This document shows, piece by piece, positions 8,477 through 16,431 of a DNA stretch of 64,000 bases. Source of the DNA: CAZWBR01 sp964632305 (GTDB lineage: Bacteria > Bacteroidota > Bacteroidia > Bacteroidales > Prolixibacteraceae); NCBI GenBank assembly GCA_964632305.1, contig CAZWBR010000009.1, positions 28,438 through 92,437 of the forward strand, given 5' to 3'. The notes beneath the pieces were generated by a model. It did not search any database. It saw nothing but the letters and a program-made list of their open reading frames with translations, and had not been told where the DNA came from. The stretch's first letter is position 1. Each line of letters starts with the position of its first letter. The translations under genes and the position numbers were made by a program.

Positions 8477-8614
8477 ATGGCCGGCCTGAACGGGCAACCC
8501 TGCACCCTCTGCCCGGTTCGCAACGTGAAATGCATCTCCGGTTTCGATATCCGCGAACGGGTGACGGATATTGCCCGGCTCAAAGAGGTGCCCGGCGAAT
8601 TCCTGATCGGATAG
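8477..8614 (+). pseudogene. Relic resembling the C-terminus of a family 9 glycosyltransferase
   Basis: A 45-codon frame starting MAGLNGQPCTLCPVRNVKC and continuing ISGFDIRERVTDIARLKEV to a TAG. The pattern QPC..CP(X4)KCI...DI...V resembles the cysteine-rich tail of LPS heptosyltransferase-like (GT9) proteins of Bacteroidota. No GT9 body is found upstream in any frame, so if the resemblance is real this is a decayed remnant. It could instead be a small cysteine-rich protein. Confidence 0.35.
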
Positions 8615-8739
8615 AAGTTTTTTCGAACAGATGATTTAAGAGGCTGATCTTTTATGGTCGGACTTTTTTTATTCCCGGGGATAATCCTGATTTGGATTGC
8701 AAAATAGCTGTTAGCCGGATTGGTAAAGGTTATCGTCTT

Positions 8740-9534
8740 TCAGCGGAGCATCACCCCGCTGGCCATCCGCCCGGTTTTGGCGCCGTCGCGGCGGGCCGAG
8801 AAGAAGAGGTCGGGATGGGAGAAGCTGCAGAGGCCCAGCGTCTCGATCCTGTCGTCGCGCAGTCCGGCTTCGGTAAGTTGGTCACGGTTGGCATTCCAAA
8901 GATTCAGCAACCGCTTGTCGGGCTTTCCGTTAGGGGAATAATGGCGGGATTCGAACTGTTGCCACACCTCTTCGCCTACCTCATAAACGCCGGGACTGAT
9001 CGAAGGGCCGATTCCCGCAAGGAGTTCTTCGGGCTTGCATCTGAACTCTTCCACCATCTTCCTTACCGCGATAGCCGCGATCCGCTGAACGGTTCCCCTC
9101 CAGCCGGCATGGATGGACGCGGCAACTTGCCGGTTGGGATCGTAGAGCAGCACCGGGACACAGTCGGCCGTTTTCACGGCGATGCATACTCCCTTTATAT
9201 CGGTGATCAGCGCATCGGTCTCGTTGAGGAACCGGGCACGTTGCTCCTCGTTCAGGGCCAGGAAACGGTCGTCGATGATTTTCACGGTAGCGGTATGGGT
9301 CTGTTTCGGAAAGATCAGTTGCGCGGGTCCGATGCCCAGCTCGCGGCAGAGCAGTTGCCGGTTCTGCAGTACCTGTTCGCGCGCATCGCCCGAGTTGAAA
9401 CCCAGGTTCAGCGAGGCATAGTTCCCATCACTACATCCGCCCGGGCGGCCGGTGGCGAAATGAAGCAGTTCCTTTCTTTCGGCCAGATTACCAAAATGGA
9501 AGAGATTTATTCCCTGATCTTTGCTGTTGAACAT
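8740..9534 (-). CDS. pgeF: Peptidoglycan editing factor PgeF / multicopper polyphenol oxidase (YfiH, laccase domain)
   Basis: A 264-residue protein of the YfiH family. Metal-binding residues lie in KQTHTATV, in the TDALITD...AVKTADCVPVLLYD block and in ASIHAGWRGTVQRI, which are the diagnostic His/Cys/His positions. E. coli PgeF removes wrongly incorporated L-Ser from peptidoglycan precursors, and homologues also act on purine nucleosides, so the in vivo substrate is uncertain. Length is normal. The gene stands alone on the minus strand; the opposite strand carries a long shadow frame that should not be annotated. Confidence 0.92.
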   Translation of the reverse strand: MFNSKDQGINLFHFGNLAERKELLHFATGRPGGCSDGNYASLNLGFNSGDAREQVLQNRQLLCRELGIGPAQLIFPKQTHTATVKIIDDRFLALNEEQRARFLNETDALITDIKGVCIAVKTADCVPVLLYDPNRQVAASIHAGWRGTVQRIAAIAVRKMVEEFRCKPEELLAGIGPSISPGVYEVGEEVWQQFESRHYSPNGKPDKRLLNLWNANRDQLTEAGLRDDRIETLGLCSFSHPDLFFSARRDGAKTGRMASGVMLR

Positions 9535-9672
9535 TCCTTCAGCTTAAATATTTCCGTTAAATTTAGGGTCAAAATTACGAACCTTATTTTGAATTAAGGC
9601 ATCCTGACGGTAAAATTGAATTGAGGACTAAAATACCTCAGGTTCAGGCTCAAGAACAAAGGGCTTAAGGTT

Positions 9673-9690
9673 TTCCGGCTAAAGCCGGAA
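9673..9690. repeat. Short perfect hairpin upstream of comB
   Basis: TTCCGGC and GCCGGAA face each other across TAAA. It sits between pgeF and comB beside a weaker stem (TGAGG...CCTCA, about 9622-9640) and belongs to the same class of short GC-rich palindromes that fill 25700-26700. Confidence 0.5.
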
Positions 9691-9738
9691 GCTGAAAGGA
9701 TGGGATTCATATGAAGGTGAGAAGCGATAAAGAAAACT

Positions 9739-10428
9739 ATGGATATTAAAATTCTTCAGTTGTTGGAGGGGGCCCGGCAGGCCAGTGGATTGACCGTGGT
9801 GATCGATGTCTTTCGGGCCTTTTCGACGGCCTGCTACCTCTACGGGGCGGGGGCCGAACGGATCTTCCCGGTAGGGGAGGTCGAACAGGCTTTCCGGCTG
9901 AAAGAGCAGTTCCCCGATGCGGTTTTATTGGGTGAACGGCACGAACGGAAGGTGCCGGGCTTCGATTATGGCAACTCGCCCACCCATATCGCCGGTCTCG
10001 ATCTGAAAGGTCGGACCGTGATCATGACCACCAGCTCGGGGACCCGGGGCATTGCCAGCGCCACCGGCGCCGAAGAGATTATTACCGGCAGTTTTGTCAA
10101 TGCCGGGGCGATCGTCCGCTATATCCGGCACCGATCACCGGCCACGGTGAGCCTGGTTTGTATGGGGTATGAAGGGCATACCCCCACCCAGGAGGACACA
10201 TTTCTGGCTGAATATGTAAAGGCTAAGCTAACCGGCGATAAAGTTGATTTTGAAGAGATGAAGGAGATCCTTCGCACCGGCGACGGCGCCCGGTTGATCG
10301 ATCCGGCCAATCACGAATGGTCGCCCGCCACCGATTTCGACCTCTGCCTCGATCCCGACCGTTTCGACTTTGTGTTGAAAATTGTCCGTGAGGACGGGGT
10401 AGACCGCCTGGAGAAGATTCCCTTTTAA
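9739..10428 (+). CDS. comB: 2-phosphosulfolactate phosphatase (ComB family)
   Basis: A 229-residue protein with the ComB signatures VVIDVFRAFSTA near the N-terminus, LLGERHERKVPGFDYGNSP (about 70-90) and VIMTTSSGTRG (about 95-105), the last forming the magnesium/phosphate site. The family dephosphorylates 2-phosphosulfolactate in coenzyme M synthesis in methanogens. Homologues are common in bacteria that lack coenzyme M, where sulfolactate production is presumed. No other sulfonate gene lies nearby, so its role is open. The ATG at 9739 fits the family's usual start. The gene is convergent with the kinase gene, 21 bases apart. Confidence 0.9.
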   Translation: MDIKILQLLEGARQASGLTVVIDVFRAFSTACYLYGAGAERIFPVGEVEQAFRLKEQFPDAVLLGERHERKVPGFDYGNSPTHIAGLDLKGRTVIMTTSSGTRGIASATGAEEIITGSFVNAGAIVRYIRHRSPATVSLVCMGYEGHTPTQEDTFLAEYVKAKLTGDKVDFEEMKEILRTGDGARLIDPANHEWSPATDFDLCLDPDRFDFVLKIVREDGVDRLEKIPF

Positions 10429-10449
10429 TAAAGATTCCTTTTTTATTTA

Positions 10450-11064
10450 TCAGAACAAGCCGTGGAGCTGGGCATCGATACGGTCGATCACCTTGCTCAG
10501 GTCCTCGGCATTGTCGGCAAAGTTCAGTTCGTCGACATTGATGATCAGTATTTTGCCCAGGTTGTAGCGTGAGGCCCAGGCCTCATAGCGCTGGTTGAGC
10601 TGGTTGAGATAATCGATCCGAATGGTGTTCTCGTATTCGCGGCCACGTCGTTGAATTTGTTTGACCAGCGTCGGGACGGAGGCCCTTAAATAGATCACCA
10701 GATCAGGAGCCTGGATCAGCTTGCCCATCAGGTTAAAGAGATCGTGATAGTTCTCAAAGTCACGGGTACTCATCAGTCCCATCTCGTGAAGGTTAGGGGC
10801 GAATATTTCGGCATCCTCGTAGATGGTACGGTCCTGGATCACGGTCTTGCCCGAATGACGAATATCGAGAATCTGGCTGAATCGTTTGTTCAGGAAATAG
10901 ATTTGCAGGTTAAACGACCAGCGTTGCATGTCGTGGTAGAAATCGTTGAGATAGGGATTACACTCGACATCTTCGTAATGAGGGTTCCATCCGAAATGTT
11001 TGGCTAGCAGGGTCGTCAGGGTCGTTTTCCCGGCGCCGATATTTCCGGCTATCGCGATATGCAT
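10450..11064 (-). CDS. Deoxynucleoside kinase (dNK/dGK family)
   Basis: From the ATG at 11064 the protein is MHIAIAGNIGAGKTTLTTLL and 204 residues long, the usual size in Bacteroidota. A longer frame from 11160 would add 32 unconserved residues and is less likely. The P-loop GNIGAGKT is at residues 7-14. A DRTIYEDAEIF segment supplies the DR(S/T) catalytic motif, and LIQAPDLVIYLRAS followed by QIQRRGREYE is the typical sugar-binding/LID region. The enzyme phosphorylates deoxynucleosides for salvage. Which base it prefers is not readable from the sequence. Confidence 0.9.
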   Translation of the reverse strand: MHIAIAGNIGAGKTTLTTLLAKHFGWNPHYEDVECNPYLNDFYHDMQRWSFNLQIYFLNKRFSQILDIRHSGKTVIQDRTIYEDAEIFAPNLHEMGLMSTRDFENYHDLFNLMGKLIQAPDLVIYLRASVPTLVKQIQRRGREYENTIRIDYLNQLNQRYEAWASRYNLGKILIINVDELNFADNAEDLSKVIDRIDAQLHGLF

Positions 11065-11223
11065 ATTGGTTTGATCTCTTTTCTGTTCTTTCATGGGATA
11101 AATATTTTGGTCGATCCCGATCAAAACCTGGGGCCGGGGAATATTCTTGTCAAGAAACACCTTCCGGTCTTTAGCTTTGTCGCAGATTGATTTAATGGTT
11201 AGCGATTAATAAGGACTTAAGTT

Positions 11224-12747
11224 TTAACCAAGCCGGCGATGGATTGCCAGCAACTCGTCGAGGTACTCGCGGTTGTTGGCCAGACGGGGCACCTTGTTCT
11301 GGCCGCCCACTTTACCCCGTTCGCGCATCCATTGCAGGAAGGTGCCGTCGGCCACAGCCATAACGTGCGGTCTTTCCAGCGTGACACTCTTGTAACGTTT
11401 GGCTTCGTAATCCGAATTGACCTCCTGGAGCTTCAGATCGAGCGCATCGGTGAATTTTTCCAGACTGTCGGGGGGGGTATCAAATTCGATGAGCCACTGG
11501 TGAGCTCCTTTGTGCTGGCTTTCACTCATGAAGATCGGTCCGGCAGTGTATTCGCGGATGATTGCCCCGGTGGCGGCACAGGCTTGGGCCAGTGCTTTCT
11601 CGGCATTATCGATGATGATCTCTTCGCCGAAAGCGTTGATGAACGATTTGGTCCGCCCGGTGATCCTGATCTTATAAGGATCACGCGAGGTAAACATCAC
11701 CGTGTCGCCGATCATGTAGCGCCACAACCCTCCGTTGGTGGAGATGATGATGGCATAATTGACTCCCGTTTCCACTTCCCATAATGGCAGGGCTTTGGGG
11801 TTGGGCGAGTCGATCTCGCTCATCGGGATAAACTCGTAGAAGACGCCGTAGTCGAGCATCAGCAGCATGTCGGAGGTCGAAGGATCGTCCTGTATGGCGA
11901 AGAACCCTTCCGACGCGTTATAGGTCTCCATGTAGCGCATCTTATCCGAAGGGATAATCTTCCTGTATTGTTCGCGGTAGGGTTCGAAATTGATCCCTCC
12001 GTGGATAAAGACCTCGAGGTTGGGCCACACTTCGAGGATATTCGATTTACCGGTATAGTCGAGCACATATCTCAACAGGACGAGGTACCAGGAAGGAACC
12101 CCCGCGAAGGAGGTGACGTTGTCCTGGATCGAGGTCTTGGCTATCTCCTCGATCTTCTTCTCGAACTGTTCGATCAGTGCGATCTCGGTGGGAGGGGTGC
12201 GGTGAAAATCGGTCCAGAACGGCAGGTTCTCAATCATGATGGCCGAGAGGTCGCCGTAATAGGAGTTGTTGTTCAGGTTACTGACGCGGTGGCTGCCCCC
12301 GAGGGTCAGGCTTTTGCCGTAAAGTACGCGGGCGTTGGGATAATTGCGGTGGTAGATGGCCAGCACGTCCTTCCCGCCACGGAAATGGCAATCCTCGAGC
12401 GAATCTTTCGAAACGGGGATAAACTTACTCTTGGCGTTGGTAGTTCCCGACGATTTGGCAAACCATTTGATCTCGCCCGGCCAGAGCACATTCTTGGTCC
12501 CCTCGATCATCCGGGTGATATAGGGTTCCATCTGCTCGTAGCGGCTGATGGGCACCTGTTCGCTGTATTCTTTCCACCGGTCAATCTTCTCGTAACCATA
12601 TTTCTTCCCCCATTCGGTCTTCTCGGCCGTATGCAGCAAATCGAATAGCACCTCTTCCTGAATCTCGCGGGCATGCTCGCGGTAGAGTTCAATCTGGTAG
12701 ATACGTTTGTAATTGACCCAATTGATGATGGAATTAACAATAGCCAT
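11224..12747 (-). CDS. GH3 auxin-responsive-promoter family acyl-adenylating enzyme
   Basis: A large cytoplasmic protein of the GH3 family within the ANL (firefly luciferase-like) adenylating superfamily. Start chosen at the ATG at 12747 (MAIVNSIINWVNYKR, 507 residues), since Bacteroidota homologues begin this way; the frame extends to 12801. The ATP-binding P-loop analogue is FAKSSGTTNAKSKFIPVS; the motifs YNASEGFF and GDTVMFTSRDPYKIRITGR follow in the expected order. Plant members conjugate amino acids to hormones; the bacterial substrate is unknown. The neighbours give no clue. Confidence 0.9.
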   Translation of the reverse strand: MAIVNSIINWVNYKRIYQIELYREHAREIQEEVLFDLLHTAEKTEWGKKYGYEKIDRWKEYSEQVPISRYEQMEPYITRMIEGTKNVLWPGEIKWFAKSSGTTNAKSKFIPVSKDSLEDCHFRGGKDVLAIYHRNYPNARVLYGKSLTLGGSHRVSNLNNNSYYGDLSAIMIENLPFWTDFHRTPPTEIALIEQFEKKIEEIAKTSIQDNVTSFAGVPSWYLVLLRYVLDYTGKSNILEVWPNLEVFIHGGINFEPYREQYRKIIPSDKMRYMETYNASEGFFAIQDDPSTSDMLLMLDYGVFYEFIPMSEIDSPNPKALPLWEVETGVNYAIIISTNGGLWRYMIGDTVMFTSRDPYKIRITGRTKSFINAFGEEIIIDNAEKALAQACAATGAIIREYTAGPIFMSESQHKGAHQWLIEFDTPPDSLEKFTDALDLKLQEVNSDYEAKRYKSVTLERPHVMAVADGTFLQWMRERGKVGGQNKVPRLANNREYLDELLAIHRRLG

Positions 12748-12960
12748 TTGCCTGGTAAGATTATATTCGTTATATTGGTTTTTCGTTCCTGAAATTAGCA
12801 ATTTTTAGCCGGATAGACCTTCATTCTGCAATATTTCAATAATTTTATTCCCTGCAAATTTAATTACTTTATCTAAAAGAAAGCTCCCCTGTGAGAAGTT
12901 CGGTCGGGGGGAGATAAAATATAGGTGATCCACTGATCCTTTAAACATTAGTAACAGTTT

Positions 12961-13488
12961 ATGAATGTAACAGATATTATTCTGGTGGTTATTTTGATCG
13001 CGGCTGCGGTACGCGGATTTATCAAAGGTTTCTTCGTCGAGTTTGCCTCGGTGGCGGCGCTGGTTTTGGGCATCTGGGGCGCGATCGAATTCTCGGGGAT
13101 GGTGCGCGAATGGCTGGCCGGCTCGATGAACTGGAAGCCCGAATCGATCCGGCTGGTGGCGTTTATCCTGGTCTTCGTCGTGGTGGTGGTTATCGTCCAT
13201 CTTCTGGCCGGTCTGGTCGAGAAGTTTGTCAAGGCCATCGCATTGGGGATCTTTAGCCGGCTTGCAGGTGCGATCTTCGGGGCGTTGAAAGCAGCCTTTA
13301 TCCTCAGTATCCTGATGCTGATCGTTACGCGGATCGAGGATTACCGGATTACCATCGTTCCCGAGAGCGTGAAAAAGGAATCACGCCTTTACCGGCCGAT
13401 CGAGAAGTTTGCCCCCAACGTGCTGCCGTTTCTGAAATCGGGCAAAAGCGCCCCGGAAAACGGGCAGAAGAAAGAGGTGCTGGTGTAA
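12961..13488 (+). CDS. cvpA: CvpA family inner-membrane protein
   Basis: A 175-residue membrane protein with about four hydrophobic helices. It has the CvpA signature near the start (DIILVVILIAAAVRGFIKGF, with the GFxxGF turn) and a charged cytoplasmic tail after residue 125. Homologues are needed for colicin V secretion in E. coli, but the family function in most bacteria, linked to envelope stress and solute tolerance, is not settled. The promoter is not clear. It is convergent with the metallo-beta-lactamase-fold gene. Confidence 0.88.
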   Translation: MNVTDIILVVILIAAAVRGFIKGFFVEFASVAALVLGIWGAIEFSGMVREWLAGSMNWKPESIRLVAFILVFVVVVVIVHLLAGLVEKFVKAIALGIFSRLAGAIFGALKAAFILSILMLIVTRIEDYRITIVPESVKKESRLYRPIEKFAPNVLPFLKSGKSAPENGQKKEVLV

Positions 13489-13526
13489 AACAGTTTAAAC
13501 GGCGGTTTTATTATTTTTGCAGTCGT

Positions 13527-14267
13527 TTAATTGCCTGTAATGGAGTGTTTTATTATGCCTAAGCAATAATCAGCTTGTTTCTGAAGCAGATCGCGCCGGA
13601 TGGCTCTGCCATGGCCGGGAAGGAAGAGGCTGCAGCCGCTTGTGAGTAATTTCCCCCAGCTCTTTATCAATGTGTTCACCTCATCAGCATAGGGCGGGAA
13701 GACTGACCAGGGTAAGATGCCGAAAGTAGCATCGCCCACCAGGGCTATTTCGTCATTGACGATGAGGCTGGCCGATCCCGGAGAGTGGCCCGGGGTGGCA
13801 ATCACTTTCAGGTTATAACCCCGCTCTTTCAGGTCGAGCGCTTCGTCAAAAACCAGATCGGCTTCGAACGGCTCATAACCAAACCGACTTTTCCCGATAG
13901 CTTTCCCCAGTTTCAAGATCAGCCTGGTCACCCGGTTCGTTCCTTCGGGCAAGGGGGTAAAGCCTGCCATGGCAAATGCGGCTTCATTTTTATTCAATAC
14001 GATCGGACAGCCGAACTCTCTTTTCAGGAAAGCGGCATTGCGGCAATGGTCGAAATGGGTATGGGTCAGGATCAGCAGGTCGATACCCCTGTCGTCGGGA
14101 TCGTTGGCCCGGATATTATTCAGTAACTGCTCACGACGGTTGCTTTTCCCGGTATCGACCAGGATATTCCCTATTGGGGAAACCACCAGATAGGCGTTGC
14201 TTCGCCCGCCCAGTACCCTGACGATTTTGGTTCCATCGGCTGTACTCCATCTTTTCATCGGCTTCAC
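13527..14267 (-). CDS. MBL-fold metallo-hydrolase
   Basis: A 246-residue metallo-beta-lactamase-fold hydrolase. The HxHxDH zinc motif is THTHFDH (about residue 70). Further metal ligands are the His in ATPGHSPGSA, the Asp in VGDATFG and the His in FLPGHG. There is no signal peptide, so it is cytoplasmic. Sequence features resemble the glyoxalase-II-like subgroup, but the substrate cannot be assigned. It is separated from glyS by a terminator and about 180 bases. Confidence 0.88.
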   Translation of the reverse strand: MKPMKRWSTADGTKIVRVLGGRSNAYLVVSPIGNILVDTGKSNRREQLLNNIRANDPDDRGIDLLILTHTHFDHCRNAAFLKREFGCPIVLNKNEAAFAMAGFTPLPEGTNRVTRLILKLGKAIGKSRFGYEPFEADLVFDEALDLKERGYNLKVIATPGHSPGSASLIVNDEIALVGDATFGILPWSVFPPYADEVNTLIKSWGKLLTSGCSLFLPGHGRAIRRDLLQKQADYCLGIIKHSITGN

Positions 14268-14395
14268 TTTTACATGACTGATAAAGAATTAAATTTCAAC
14301 CCTGTTTGGGAGATAAAGTTAGAAGGATTGCAGAAAAATCTTCTTACAGAACGGGAGATTTTTATTTTTCCCCTTTTCAGGAAACAGGAGAAACG

Positions 14396-14427
14396 AAAAA
14401 GGCCACCGGGTTGCCGGCAGCCTTTTT
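14396..14427 (-). terminator. Rho-independent terminator of glyS
   Basis: AAAAAGGC..CCGG and CCGG..GCCTTTTT form an almost complete stem around a 4-base loop, 22 bases beyond the glyS stop. On the minus strand it ends in a T tract, and it is symmetrical enough to work in both directions. Confidence 0.75.
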
Positions 14428-14448
14428 CAGTATGATGGTGTAATGAAA

Positions 14449-16002
14449 TTACTTCAGTTTGTTGAACAGGTTTTTGTAGCTCACCTGTCCGGCGATGAGG
14501 TCGCGCAGTTGGGCAATGTTGACGCGTTCCTGGGCCATCGTGTCGCGGTAGCGGATGGTGACGGTATTGTCCTGAGGGGTCTGATGATCGACCGTGATAC
14601 AGAACGGGGTTCCGATAGCATCCTGGCGGCGGTAGCGTTTGCCGATAGAATCCTTCTCGTCGTACTGACAGTTGAATTCGAACTTCAGCTCGTCGATGAT
14701 TTCGCGGGCTTTTTCGGGCAGACCGTCTTTCTTCACCAGCGGCATCACGGCCAGCTTGACCGGGGCCAGTGCAACGGGCAGCTTCAGCACCACGCGGGTA
14801 TCGGTTTTCCCGTCTGCCCCTTCGACCACCTCTTCGTGGTAAGCAGCCGAAATCACCTGAAGGAACATACGGTCGACACCAATCGATGTTTCCACTACAT
14901 AAGGAACATACGACTCGTTCAGCTCAGGATCGAAATACTGGATCTTCTTGCCCGAGTAGGCCTGGTGCTGCGAAAGGTCGAAGTCGGTGCGGGAATGGAT
15001 ACCTTCCACCTCTTTAAACCCGAACGGGAACTTATATTCGATATCGACGGCGGCGTTGGCATAGTGGGCCAGCTTTTCATGCACATGGAAACGGTAGTTT
15101 TCGTTGCCGAAGCCCAGCGCGCGGTGCCAGTTGAGGCGTGTTTCTTTCCATTTCTCGAACCAATCCAATTCGGAGCCGGGGCGGACGAAGAACTGCATCT
15201 CCATCTGTTCGAACTCGCGCATGCGGAAGATGAACTGACGGGCCACGATCTCGTTGCGGAAGGCTTTCCCGATCTGGGCGATCCCGAAAGGAATCTTCAT
15301 GCGACCGGTCTTCTGAACGTTCAGGTAATTGACGAAGATGCCCTGGGCTGTTTCGGGACGAAGATAAACTTTCAGCGCGCCGTCGGCGGTCGATCCCATC
15401 TCCGTGGCGAACATCAGGTTGAACTGGCGCACGTCGGTCCAGTTGCGGGTGCCGGAGATGGGACAGACGATCTCGTAATCCTCGATGATCTGTTTCAGCT
15501 CGGCCAGGTCGGTATCATTCATCGCGCGGGCATAGCGGTTGTGGAGGATGGTCCACTTCTGCTGGTGCTCGATCACGCGGGTGTTGGTCTCGCGGAACTT
15601 GGCTTCGTCGAACACCTCGCCGAATTTGTTGCGGGCTTTCTCGACCTCCTTGTCCATCTTGCCTTCGATCTTGGCCAGCTCCTCTTCGATCAGCACGTCG
15701 GCACGGTAACGTTTCTTCGAATCCTTGTTATCGATCAACGGGTCGTTGAACGCGTCGACGTGGCCGGAAGCTTTCCAGATGGTCGGGTGCATGAAAATGG
15801 CGGAATCGATCCCGACGACATTCTCATTGAGCAGGACCATCGAATCCCACCAGTATTTCTTGATATTGTTTTTCAGTTCGACGCCATACTGACCATAGTC
15901 GTACACGGCGCCTAAACCGTCGTAAATCTCGCTTGAGGGAAAAACATAGCCATACTCTTTGCAGTGGGCTATCAATTTCTTGAAAACATCTTCCTGAGCC
16001 AT
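14449..16002 (-). CDS. glyS: Glycine--tRNA ligase (single-chain, alpha2 type)
   Basis: A class II aminoacyl-tRNA synthetase of 517 residues that charges tRNA-Gly. The N-terminal motif 1 region is FPSSEIYDGLGAVYDYGQYG; the motif 2 loop has FNLMFATEMG, YLRPETAQGIFVNYLN and AFRNEIVARQFIFRMREFEQ; the motif 3 region is VVETSIGVDRMFL. An anticodon-binding domain fills the C-terminal ~120 residues (LAPVKLAVMPLVKKDGL onward). This is the homodimeric form, not the separate GlyQ/GlyS subunits. It is followed by a terminator and preceded at 90 bases by a DUF4834 gene. Confidence 0.96.
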   Translation of the reverse strand: MAQEDVFKKLIAHCKEYGYVFPSSEIYDGLGAVYDYGQYGVELKNNIKKYWWDSMVLLNENVVGIDSAIFMHPTIWKASGHVDAFNDPLIDNKDSKKRYRADVLIEEELAKIEGKMDKEVEKARNKFGEVFDEAKFRETNTRVIEHQQKWTILHNRYARAMNDTDLAELKQIIEDYEIVCPISGTRNWTDVRQFNLMFATEMGSTADGALKVYLRPETAQGIFVNYLNVQKTGRMKIPFGIAQIGKAFRNEIVARQFIFRMREFEQMEMQFFVRPGSELDWFEKWKETRLNWHRALGFGNENYRFHVHEKLAHYANAAVDIEYKFPFGFKEVEGIHSRTDFDLSQHQAYSGKKIQYFDPELNESYVPYVVETSIGVDRMFLQVISAAYHEEVVEGADGKTDTRVVLKLPVALAPVKLAVMPLVKKDGLPEKAREIIDELKFEFNCQYDEKDSIGKRYRRQDAIGTPFCITVDHQTPQDNTVTIRYRDTMAQERVNIAQLRDLIAGQVSYKNLFNKLK

Positions 16003-16092
16003 TTCAATAATTATTTTTTGCGCGTCAAAAATAGTGTATAAATCGTGAAAATCTTAGGATTACCTGAGGAAAATCATGCAATGGGCGCACCG

Positions 16093-16371
16093 TTACTTGA
16101 TTTCTTCGAAATCGACATACTCGCCATCGTCCCGTTTGTACTGTTTATCCTTCTTATCGGTGCGTTCGACGGTGATATCGCCGGGGCGTGATCCGGGTCG
16201 GGCCTGCATATTCTGTTGTTGCTGCATGTCGCGGACGATCTTTTCGGCTGCCTTTTCCACGATTTTGGGAGCGAGTAACCGCATCACCATTTTAAACCCG
16301 TACCAAACCAGCAGGATGATCAGTAAAGTCCTGAAAAAGGAGACGATAGTCAATAGAATAAATGAGAGCAT
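16093..16371 (-). CDS. DUF4834 family small membrane protein
   Basis: A 92-residue protein with one N-terminal membrane segment (about residues 3-33), then a basic, glutamine-rich stretch (RDMQQQQNMQARPGSRPGD) and a C-terminal end DGEYVDFEEIK. This layout and the final YVDFEEI-type motif match DUF4834, a small family of Bacteroidota with unknown function. It is probably anchored in the inner membrane with its tail in the cytoplasm. It lies 60 bases after the DUF5723 gene and 90 bases before glyS on the same strand. Confidence 0.8.
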   Translation of the reverse strand: MLSFILLTIVSFFRTLLIILLVWYGFKMVMRLLAPKIVEKAAEKIVRDMQQQQNMQARPGSRPGDITVERTDKKDKQYKRDDGEYVDFEEIK

Positions 16372-16431
16372 ACGCTGTTGTTTCTTATACCGAAAGGCAA
16401 AGATAGCAAATATTTCAGGAAATGCTTTCGA

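Larger units (their letters stand above)
7359..8739. other. 1.4-kb gap without an intact gene: decayed sequence, palindromes and one repeat element
   Basis: No intact gene is credible here, although several open frames exist. On the minus strand between about 8030 and 7740 two neighbouring frames give protein-like but interrupted translations, for example FVRLRVPFNGMIVKGDTPEV ending at a TGA, suggestive of a decayed gene of unknown identity. Perfect palindromes lie at 8422-8433 (CGGGAGCTCCCG) and 8449-8464 (CCCGGC tcag GCCGGG). The repeat element at 8110-8232 and the coding relic at 8477-8614 are listed separately. Confidence 0.5.

Noticed and set aside
8692..9597. 301-codon plus-strand open frame
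   Set aside because: It lies antisense to pgeF, whose minus-strand protein carries all family motifs; the plus frame has no recognisable domain.
14443..15915. 490-codon plus-strand open frame
   Set aside because: Antisense shadow of glyS, caused by its codon usage.
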